Under the pieces are notes generated by a model. It was not told the origin of the DNA, made no database searches, and was given only the letters and a program-made list of their open reading frames with translations. Source: Bacteroidia bacterium (GTDB taxonomy: Bacteria; Bacteroidota; Bacteroidia; Flavobacteriales; Flavobacteriaceae). From it: a stretch of DNA of 5,269 bases. The translations under genes and the position numbers were made by a program. Position 1 is the stretch's first letter, and every line of letters begins with the position of its first letter. Of the stretch, positions 1-5,269 are shown piece by piece. The stretch spans positions 1 to 5,269 of the forward strand of contig JAUIAA010000171.1 of the NCBI GenBank assembly GCA_030425715.1, read 5' to 3'.

Positions 1-196
1 TGCAGAATACGTTACTAAAGTACACGCTGTGTGTACAAAAACCGGAAATTTAGCGCATTTTAGCCATAGAAAAGTTGCCAATGAAAACTTGGTTTTATTA
101 GGTGAAGTTCAAGAATATGAACCATTAAGTAGGGCTGCCTATTATAAAGCAATACAAGAAGATCAAAAAAGAGAAATCGAAAAAAATGAGTCATAG
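1..196 (+). CDS. tdk: Thymidine kinase, C-terminal 64 residues (5' end outside window)
   Basis: The frame starting at base 2 is open for 64 codons and ends in TAG at 194-196. The translation, AEYVTKVHAVCTKTGN then a stretch ending GEVQEYEPLSRAAYYKA, is recognisably the C-terminal part of a bacterial type II thymidine kinase. That cytoplasmic enzyme phosphorylates thymidine to dTMP in pyrimidine salvage. The fragment covers the end of the nucleotide-binding core, the degenerate zinc-ribbon region and the thymidine-binding lasso around EYEPLSR. Only the first cysteine of the usual zinc-ribbon set is visible (residue 11 of the fragment). The others appear replaced, as I recall for other Bacteroidota enzymes. 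The P-loop lies upstream and cannot be seen. The gene overlaps the alr start by 11 bases, so the two are probably co-transcribed and translationally coupled. Confidence 0.88.
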   Translation, partial: AEYVTKVHAVCTKTGNLAHFSHRKVANENLVLLGEVQEYEPLSRAAYYKAIQEDQKREIEKNES

Positions 197-1283
197 CCCT
201 GCTGTCTTAGAAATTAGCTCTTCTGCTTTAAAACACAACTTCCACTATTTTAAATCAAAAATAAAGCAGTCTACCAAAATATTGGCGGTTATCAAAGCCG
301 ATGGCTACGGATGCTCTTCAACTTTTATTGGTAAAATATTAGAGCAAGAACATGTGGATTATCTTGCTGTTGCCTATGTACAAGAAGGTATTGCCTTACG
401 AAAGGCAAACATTAAATGCCCAATTTTAGTTCTATTTCCTCAAATGGATAATTTGGATGAAATAATTAACTATGATTTAGAGCCTAATTTATACAGTTTA
501 ATTTCTTTAAAATTATTTTGCGCAGTAGTAAATAAATCAAAACAATCTAATTACCCTATTCATTTGAAATTAAACACAGGAATGAATCGACAAGGGTATA
601 CCAAAAGTGAGATTACAGCACTTAAAAAAATTCTATCCCAAGAAAAAAATATACAAGTAAAGTCTATTTGTACCCATTTTACCTCTAGCAGTAAAGAAGC
701 TGATAATGACTTTAGTCATAATCAAATAAAGCAATACCTAGAGATGTATAAAAGCATTTGTTCGGTTTTAGACGATACTCCACTTAAACATGTTTCTAAC
801 ACTTCTGGCATCATTAATTTTCCTGAATACCAATTTGATATGGTAAGATTAGGAATTGGTTTATACGGTTTTGGAAATGACCCAAATATTACCAAAGATT
901 TACAATTGGTACCTCGGTTAAAAACCAATATATTTCAAAAACAATACCTAGAAAAAGGAGAGTCAATAGGCTACAATAGAACATTCAATACAGAAAAAAA
1001 ATCTACTATTGCTGTAATTCCGTTGGGATATTCAGATGGTTTAAACCGTGCTTTGAGTAATAAAGGGCATGTTTTTATCCATGGCAAAAAAGCGCCAATT
1101 GTTGGTTCGGTTTGCATGGATATTACTATGGTGGATGTAACTAATATCACATGCAATATTGGAGATGAAGTTGTGATTTTTGAGCATCAAAAAGATGTGC
1201 TAGACATGGCTGAAATGTTAAACACCATTTCTTATGAAATTATAACAACCATTTCACCTAGAATTGAAAGGGTTTTACTTTAA
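186..1283 (+). CDS. alr: Alanine racemase, PLP-dependent (stand-alone)
   Basis: A 365-residue protein of normal length for alanine racemase, the cytoplasmic enzyme that interconverts L- and D-alanine for peptidoglycan precursors. The N-terminal TIM barrel carries the PLP lysine in AVIKADGYG (K37). It also has KLNTGMNRQG (128-137, with R135 matching the family's substrate arginine), NTSGI (205-209) and RLGIGLYG (221-228, with R221 at the position contacting the PLP ring nitrogen). The C-terminal domain has the second catalytic tyrosine in IGYNRTF (Y263), GYSDG (281-285), CMD (310-312) and a final SPRIERV. Nothing essential appears missing. Cysteine follows KADGYG where many bacteria have histidine, which fits the variability of flavobacterial enzymes. 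The ATG at 186 is preferred: the expected N-terminal strand VLEISSSALKHN follows at once and the next Met is residue 87. It lies inside the tdk 3' end. The GH3 gene converges from the other side. Confidence 0.95.
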   Translation: MSHSPAVLEISSSALKHNFHYFKSKIKQSTKILAVIKADGYGCSSTFIGKILEQEHVDYLAVAYVQEGIALRKANIKCPILVLFPQMDNLDEIINYDLEPNLYSLISLKLFCAVVNKSKQSNYPIHLKLNTGMNRQGYTKSEITALKKILSQEKNIQVKSICTHFTSSSKEADNDFSHNQIKQYLEMYKSICSVLDDTPLKHVSNTSGIINFPEYQFDMVRLGIGLYGFGNDPNITKDLQLVPRLKTNIFQKQYLEKGESIGYNRTFNTEKKSTIAVIPLGYSDGLNRALSNKGHVFIHGKKAPIVGSVCMDITMVDVTNITCNIGDEVVIFEHQKDVLDMAEMLNTISYEIITTISPRIERVLL

Positions 1284-1298
1284 TTCCTTTAAAGAACC
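1271..1298. terminator. Imperfect hairpin at the alr / GH3 convergence, possible bidirectional terminator
   Basis: On the + strand the arms are GGTT (1271-1274) plus CTTTAA (1278-1283), pairing with TTAAAG (1289-1294) plus AACC (1295-1298). The loop is TTCCT, and TTA (1275-1277) is bulged on the left. The CTTTAA arm contains the alr stop and the TTAAAG arm contains the reverse-strand stop of the GH3 gene. Its place between two converging genes suits a shared terminator. However, the inner stem is AT-rich, there is a bulge, and neither side has a strong T tract, so termination is only an inference. Confidence 0.25.
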
Positions 1299-2797
1299 TC
1301 TAATTTATCGGCAATTTTCCTATCGTTAGAAAGTCGAGGAATTTTGTTTTGGCCTCCCAGTTTTCCTTCTGATTTCATATAATTTTTAAACCCATCTTTC
1401 GCAACTTTTGTAATAATCAAGGGTTGTAATATTTTTCCTGCTATCAAATCAAAATAATAGGTATTTTGTCTTTGCATAGCTTGATCAATACTTTTAGCCA
1501 ATTGGGGTAAATTTTCTGGCTCCGATTCAAATTCAATAAACCACTCATGGTAAGGCAATTGTTCATCTTTAGGGTTTACCATAGGTGCAACCGTGAATTC
1601 TTGTATTTTTATGTCTTGATTTCCAATAGCTTCCTGTAAAGCATGTTCTACTTCCTTTGCAATTACATGCTCCCCAAAGGCGGAAATAAAATGTTTTATT
1701 CTTCCTGTAACCATAATCCTATATGGTTTTAAGCAGGTAAATTCAACAGTATCTCCAATATTATAGGCCCACAAACCTGCATTGGTAGAAATAATCATTA
1801 CATAATTTATTCCTAATTGTACCTCTGCTATGGTTAATCTTGTAGGGTTTTCATTAAAAAATTCATCTGCTGGAATAAATTCATAAAATATACCACTGTT
1901 CAAAAGTAAAAGCATACCTGTGTTTTTCCCATAATCCTCTTTTGCCGGCTGCTTGTCTTGGTAGGCAAAAAACCCTTCAGATGCAGGAAAAAGTTCGATA
2001 GAATCAATTCTTTTACCAATTAAACTTTCCATGTTTTGTCGGTAGGGTTCATAATTTACCCCTCCATAAACAAACAGGCTAAAATTTGGGAAAATCTCAC
2101 TAACTTTTTTGCCTTCTTTTTCTATCAGTTTTTCAAAATACATTTGCACCCATGATGGGATTCCGCTAATTAAGCGCATATCGTTCACAACTGTTTCTTC
2201 AACAATAGCGTTTACTTTGGTTTCCCAATCGTCAATACAATTTACCTCCCAAGAAGGCATTCTATTACTTTGTAAATATTTAGGTACATAATGTGCTACA
2301 ATACCTGATAATCTTCCTGTTTTTATTTTGTTTTGTCCATCAATTTCAGGACTTCCTTGTAAGAAAATCATTTTCCCTCCTACAAAATTGGTGTTTCCTG
2401 TTTCTGCTATATACAGTAATAAGGCCTCTTTTGCCGCAGCAATTTGATAAGGCATAGACTCTTTAGTTAAGGGAATATATTTTGCTCCAGAAGTGGTGCC
2501 CGATGTTTTGGCAAAATAGAGTGGTAGGCCTTTCCATAAAACGTTTTTCTCTCCTTTTTTTATCCTTTCTATGTAAGGTTTTAAGTCTTCATAATCACGT
2601 ACCGGAACTTTAGCAACGAAATCTTTATGTGATTTTATGGTACTAAAATCATGGTCCTTTCCAAAAGCAGTATGTTTTGCATCCTCAATTAAATTTTTGA
2701 AAACTGTTTGCTGCGTAGGTATTGGCTTACTTGCCCATTGATAGACTTTTTTGGCAGTGTAATTGGCATATAACTTGGCTAAGAAAGGTTTTAACAC
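1289..2797 (-). CDS. GH3 auxin-responsive promoter family protein (ANL-type acyl-amido synthetase)
   Basis: A 502-residue cytoplasmic protein of the GH3 branch of the adenylate-forming superfamily. Plant GH3 enzymes activate an acyl acid with ATP and join it to an amino acid. The substrate of this bacterial relative is not known to me. Visible motifs in order: the ATP/phosphate loop TSGTTSGAKYIP (98-109), YGGVNYEPY (244-252), FPASEGFFAYQ (270-280, a GH3 nucleotide-binding motif), NIGDT (346-350), TGRIKHFISAFGEHV (364-378, the hinge region before the mobile C-terminal domain) and GGQNKIPRL near the end (481-489), where K485 probably plays the C-terminal lysine role. Length and motifs indicate an intact enzyme. 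The start is GTG, because an in-frame TAA (the stop of the M23 gene) lies four codons upstream and the next Met is residue 115. It follows the M23 gene by 9 bases, suggesting co-expression. Confidence 0.92.
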   Translation of the reverse strand: MLKPFLAKLYANYTAKKVYQWASKPIPTQQTVFKNLIEDAKHTAFGKDHDFSTIKSHKDFVAKVPVRDYEDLKPYIERIKKGEKNVLWKGLPLYFAKTSGTTSGAKYIPLTKESMPYQIAAAKEALLLYIAETGNTNFVGGKMIFLQGSPEIDGQNKIKTGRLSGIVAHYVPKYLQSNRMPSWEVNCIDDWETKVNAIVEETVVNDMRLISGIPSWVQMYFEKLIEKEGKKVSEIFPNFSLFVYGGVNYEPYRQNMESLIGKRIDSIELFPASEGFFAYQDKQPAKEDYGKNTGMLLLLNSGIFYEFIPADEFFNENPTRLTIAEVQLGINYVMIISTNAGLWAYNIGDTVEFTCLKPYRIMVTGRIKHFISAFGEHVIAKEVEHALQEAIGNQDIKIQEFTVAPMVNPKDEQLPYHEWFIEFESEPENLPQLAKSIDQAMQRQNTYYFDLIAGKILQPLIITKVAKDGFKNYMKSEGKLGGQNKIPRLSNDRKIADKLEVL

Positions 2798-2806
2798 GAG
2801 TATAAT

Positions 2807-3667
2807 TTATTTAAAATCAATATAATTGGATGGGTTTACTGGATAACCATCATCCCAAAGTTCAAAATGCAAATGCGCCCCTGTTGAAAGTGTTCCTGTA
2901 GAGCCTGCACTAGCGATTACTTCTCCGGTTTTAACCAATTCTCCTTGTTTTTTAAATATAGAAGCATTGTGTTTGTACACAGAAATAAACCCTTGGCTAT
3001 GTTCTAAAATAACTACATAACCTGTATCTGCTGTAAAGCCAGTAAAAACCACAACTCCATCGGCTACAGCCTTAACAGGTGTATCTTTATCCACTGCAAT
3101 ATCTATGGCATAATGTTTGTCTTTTACATTGTACTCTTCTGTAATTTCACCTTTAATAGGAGCTGTAAACACGATATCGGTATTTTTTTTAGCTTGCTCA
3201 AAAACACTAAATCGATCTTCCTTTTCCACCTCTTCTCGAAAAGCAGAATCTACTGCAGATGGAGCAAAATCTATTTGGTCAATTCTAATTTGATGTAAGA
3301 CAGAATCCTTATTAAACTTTACTCTTTTAATTTCACCTTTCAATACTTGCTGTATGTTTTTAATATATAAATCATTTACTGAAAGGACTTGTTTTAACGA
3401 GTCCATTTTATATACCAATGTGGTTGCTTCCTTTTTTAATTCTGTAGAAGAATAGCCTTGTAAATATTCTTTTAGTGGTGTAACTGCTATAATAAAAGTG
3501 GTTAAAGCAATAAGAAATACAGAAAACAAACTGCCAAAAACAAAGGCGTTTAACCTATTAAGTTTGAACGAAAAGCGCTCTTCAAAGGTATCTTCATTTA
3601 ATACAACAAACCTATATTTATAAGTTAATTTTTCTTTGAATTTACTTTTCTTTTTCTTTTTTTCCAT
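2807..3667 (-). CDS. Membrane-anchored M23 family metallopeptidase (LytM-type)
   Basis: A 286-residue protein. It has a very basic N-terminus, a soluble segment to about residue 40, one hydrophobic span at about 41-63, a charged and probably coiled-coil stretch at about 66-115, a linker, and an M23 domain at about 165-286. Positive charge before the span predicts the N-terminus in the cytoplasm and the peptidase in the periplasm. All M23 signature positions are present: H185 and D189 (HYAID) and H267 as zinc ligands, with H233 (YKH) and H265 (first His of HLHFE) as catalytic histidines. It is therefore predicted to be an active peptidoglycan endopeptidase rather than a degenerate EnvC/NlpD-type activator. 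It may cut cross-links during growth or division, but its bond specificity cannot be read here. The ATG at 3667 follows a promoter-like element. The GH3 gene lies downstream in the same direction. Confidence 0.9.
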   Translation of the reverse strand: MEKKKKKSKFKEKLTYKYRFVVLNEDTFEERFSFKLNRLNAFVFGSLFSVFLIALTTFIIAVTPLKEYLQGYSSTELKKEATTLVYKMDSLKQVLSVNDLYIKNIQQVLKGEIKRVKFNKDSVLHQIRIDQIDFAPSAVDSAFREEVEKEDRFSVFEQAKKNTDIVFTAPIKGEITEEYNVKDKHYAIDIAVDKDTPVKAVADGVVVFTGFTADTGYVVILEHSQGFISVYKHNASIFKKQGELVKTGEVIASAGSTGTLSTGAHLHFELWDDGYPVNPSNYIDFK

Positions 3668-3684
3668 TACAAACGGTCTCTAAG

Positions 3685-3692
3685 CAAATATA
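3685..3692 (-). promoter_or_regulatory. Candidate Bacteroidota -7 promoter element for the M23-GH3 pair
   Basis: Read on the - strand, this is TATATTTG, an exact match to the Bacteroidota housekeeping -7 consensus TAnnTTTG. It lies 17 bases before the M23 start codon, implying a short leader of roughly a dozen bases. No good -33 TTG is seen at the usual distance upstream; that stretch is mostly A-rich. The element sits in the only real gap of the - strand gene row (3668-3741), which supports separate transcription of the M23 and GH3 genes. I see no convincing terminator hairpin after nadD in the same gap, so readthrough from nadD is also possible. Confidence 0.5.
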
Positions 3693-3741
3693 CAATGTTT
3701 TTTATGTAGGTTTTTGTGAAGCCTTTCTTAAAATTTGAAAA

Positions 3742-4323
3742 CTACTTTTTATAAAAATTCATTTCTTCACAATAAATTGCAACGGTTTGTGGTAAAAGTA
3801 CTCGAACATCTTTTTTATTTTGAATAGATTTACGAATAAAGGTAGATGAAATCTCTACCACTGGAGCATTTACAAAATGGATTTTATCATGCTGGTGAAA
3901 TATAGATTTTTCTTTGTTTTCATAAACCCTTGGGTAAACATAGATCTCATGATTTTTTAAAATCGTTTCATAGTTTTTCCATTTATGAAAGTTTTGCAGG
4001 TTATCTTCTCCCATAATTAAACTAAAATGGTAGTCTGGATATTTATCGTATAAATGTGCAAGGGTATTTACGGTGTAATTGGGTTGTGGTAAACCAAATT
4101 CAATATTGCTAGCCTTTAATTTTGGAAAATCTTCTACGGCAATTCTTACCATTTGTAACCTGTGGTGGTCCGCCAAGAGCGAACTTTTTTTCTTAAACGG
4201 ATTAAGAGGTGTAACCACAAACCACACTTGGTCTAAATTGGTAAACTGGCTCAAATGATTTGCTAAAATCATATGCCCAATATGAATTGGATTGAAGGTG
4301 CCAAAATACAAACCAATTTTCAT
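3742..4323 (-). CDS. nadD: Nicotinate-nucleotide adenylyltransferase
   Basis: A 193-residue cytoplasmic enzyme that joins nicotinate mononucleotide and ATP to make deamido-NAD, an essential step of NAD synthesis. The Rossmann nucleotidyltransferase signature GTFNPIHIGH is at residues 8-17, with the two ATP-phosphate-binding histidines H14 and H17. PNYTVNTL (81-88) matches the family's substrate-loop motif, MGEDNLQNFHKW (104-115) the conserved central motif, and ISSTFIRKSI (158-167) the C-terminal ATP-binding motif. Length is normal to slightly short for the family, and no key residue seems missing. The ATG at 4323 gives the standard N-terminus directly before the first strand. It follows the gmk stop by 4 bases, so co-transcription and probably translational coupling with gmk are expected. 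No Shine-Dalgarno is visible. Confidence 0.96.
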   Translation of the reverse strand: MKIGLYFGTFNPIHIGHMILANHLSQFTNLDQVWFVVTPLNPFKKKSSLLADHHRLQMVRIAVEDFPKLKASNIEFGLPQPNYTVNTLAHLYDKYPDYHFSLIMGEDNLQNFHKWKNYETILKNHEIYVYPRVYENKEKSIFHQHDKIHFVNAPVVEISSTFIRKSIQNKKDVRVLLPQTVAIYCEEMNFYKK

Positions 4324-4327
4324 TACG

Positions 4328-4909
4328 CTATGCTTTTTTTATAAAATTACTAACCAATTTATAAGCCTCTTTCTTGACTAGATTTAAATTGTCGTTCACT
4401 AAAACCGTATCAAAATCATGAGCAAATTTCAATTCTCTTTCCGCTTTTGCTACGCGTTCCACAATTTTTTCCTCACTATCTGTTTTTCTATTTCTAAGCC
4501 TCTCTTCCATAATTTCAATAGAAGGCGGTTGTACAAAAACTGCTAAAGTTTGATCTGGAAATTTTCTTTTAATTCGCAATCCACCAACCACGTCAATATC
4601 AAAAATTACGTGTTTGCCACTTTTCCAAATACGTTCTACTTCCGATTTTAAAGTCCCATAAAAATTATTGGCATAAACTTCTTCCCATTCTACAAATTCA
4701 TCATTAGCAATACGCTTTTTAAAATCTGCAGCACTAATAAAATAATAGTCTTTGCCATCCATTTCTTGACCTCGGATTGCTCTTGAAGTAGCCGAAATAG
4801 AAAATCCAATACCCAACTCTTCTTGTGCCAGCAAGTGTTTTACAATGGTAGTTTTACCCGATCCTGAGGGTGCCGAAAAAACAATTAATTTACCAGAATT
4901 ATTTTTCAT
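4328..4909 (-). CDS. gmk: Guanylate kinase
   Basis: A 193-residue cytoplasmic enzyme converting GMP and ATP to GDP and ADP, essential for guanine nucleotide supply. The P-loop APSGSGKTT is at 13-21. The GMP-binding region runs from SISATSRAIRGQ (37-48) through DGKDYYF (51-57), then FVEWEEVYANNFYGT (72-86). FDIDVVGG (103-110) is the Walker B-like strand. RLRNRKTDSEEKI (137-149) forms the lid and VNDNL (171-175) the late nucleotide-binding motif. All are in family order and the length is typical. The start at 4909 places the P-loop at its usual distance from the N-terminus. The gene lies 2 bases after the yicC stop and 4 bases before nadD, in an apparently conserved Bacteroidota arrangement. 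Confidence 0.97.
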   Translation of the reverse strand: MKNNSGKLIVFSAPSGSGKTTIVKHLLAQEELGIGFSISATSRAIRGQEMDGKDYYFISAADFKKRIANDEFVEWEEVYANNFYGTLKSEVERIWKSGKHVIFDIDVVGGLRIKRKFPDQTLAVFVQPPSIEIMEERLRNRKTDSEEKIVERVAKAERELKFAHDFDTVLVNDNLNLVKKEAYKLVSNFIKKA

Positions 4910-4911
4910 GA

Positions 4912-5269
4912 TTAAAGAACATTTAGTAGTTGTTCTTTTATTTTTTCTAATTCGTCTTTCATTTGCACCACCATTTTTTGCATGGGTGCATAATTGGCTT
5001 TAGAACCAATGGTATTAATCTCTCTTCCTATTTCTTGGGAAATAAATCCCAATTTTTTGCCATTGGAAACTTTTCCATTTAATTCTTCTAAAAAGTAATC
5101 TAAATGGTTCTTTAACCTTACTTTTTCTTCGGTTATATCTAATTTTTCTAAGTAGTAAATAAGCTCTTGTTCAAACCTATTTTCATCAATGGTTAACTTT
5201 AAATCGCTAACAGCTTTAAACAGTTTTTCTCTTACAGCATCTAGTCTATCTTGATCTAAATCAACTACT
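4912..5269 (-). CDS. yicC: YicC/YloC family endoribonuclease, C-terminal 118 residues (5' end outside window)
   Basis: On the - strand an open frame enters from the right edge, runs 118 codons and ends in TAA at 4912-4914. The translation contains YYLEKLDITEEKVRLKNHL, then GKKLGFISQEIGREINTIGS, then VVQMKDELEKIKEQ close to the end. This is the characteristic C-terminal domain (DUF1732) of YicC/YloC proteins. The family is about 290 residues long, so roughly the last 40 percent is present. Characterised members are endoribonucleases, and E. coli YicC has been tied to small-RNA turnover. The role here is inferred from family. The N-terminal domain cannot be seen. The gmk start follows after 2 bases, indicating an operon and likely coupled translation. 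Confidence 0.93.
   Translation of the reverse strand, partial: VVDLDQDRLDAVREKLFKAVSDLKLTIDENRFEQELIYYLEKLDITEEKVRLKNHLDYFLEELNGKVSNGKKLGFISQEIGREINTIGSKANYAPMQKMVVQMKDELEKIKEQLLNVL

Noticed and set aside
722..1156. Two reverse-strand open frames (722-928 and 971-1156) inside alr
   Set aside because: They lie fully within a strongly supported gene, resemble no known protein and have no start context of their own. They are antisense shadows.
2109..2291. + strand open frame of 60 codons inside the GH3 gene
   Set aside because: It is antisense to conserved GH3 coding sequence, with no recognisable domain.
3113..3298. + strand open frame of 61 codons, rich in Phe and Cys, inside the M23 gene
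   Set aside because: Its hydrophobic look comes from the complement of Lys/Glu-rich codons. It overlaps the linker and catalytic domain coding sequence and is not a credible small membrane protein.
3657..3663. Run of seven A (on the - strand) at codons 2-4 of the M23 gene, forming a canonical A AAA AAG slippery heptamer in the correct phase
   Set aside because: A -1 shift here meets TAA after four more codons, giving only a tiny peptide, and no stimulatory structure is evident. It more likely reflects lysine-rich coding in an AT-rich genome, although A-tract indels could silence the gene.
3693..3741. Possible terminator after nadD in the gap before the M23 gene
   Set aside because: Only a 3-base AGG/CCT pairing could be found around the A-rich stretch, which is too weak to support a terminator call.

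Overview
The window looks like ordinary chromosomal housekeeping DNA from a low-GC member of the Bacteroidota, most likely a marine-type Flavobacteriaceae. Three things point there. The proteins resemble flavobacterial family members (thymidine kinase tail, stand-alone alanine racemase, GH3-family protein). Shine-Dalgarno sites are lacking and gene starts are A/T-rich. The only clear promoter-like element matches the Bacteroidota -7 consensus TAnnTTTG. This assignment is by recognition, not by a database search.

Layout: two transcription units converge near position 1286. On the + strand, the 3' end of a thymidine kinase gene (tdk, 1-196) overlaps the start of a complete alanine racemase gene (alr, 186-1283). 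Everything else is on the - strand. Reading in the direction of transcription, from the right edge leftward, it holds a truncated yicC-type endoribonuclease gene (4912-5269), gmk (4328-4909) and nadD (3742-4323). These three are separated by 2 and 4 bases and very probably form one operon. A 74-base gap with a TATATTTG element follows. Then come a membrane-anchored M23 metallopeptidase gene (2807-3667) and a GH3-family acyl-amido synthetase gene (1289-2797, GTG start), 9 bases apart. The stops of alr and the GH3 gene are only 5 bases apart and lie inside a small imperfect hairpin.

Functional picture: yicC, gmk and nadD link RNA turnover, GMP phosphorylation and NAD synthesis. tdk is thymidine salvage, and alr supplies D-alanine for peptidoglycan. 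The M23 enzyme keeps all the metal-binding and catalytic residues expected of a peptidoglycan endopeptidase. The GH3 protein keeps the ATP-binding and adenylation motifs, but its substrate in bacteria of this kind is not known to me, so it is the least understood gene here.

I found no mobile element, CRISPR array, tRNA, rRNA or riboswitch, and no intergenic stretch over 75 bases. No previously undescribed system is evident. The best lead is the M23-GH3 gene pair.
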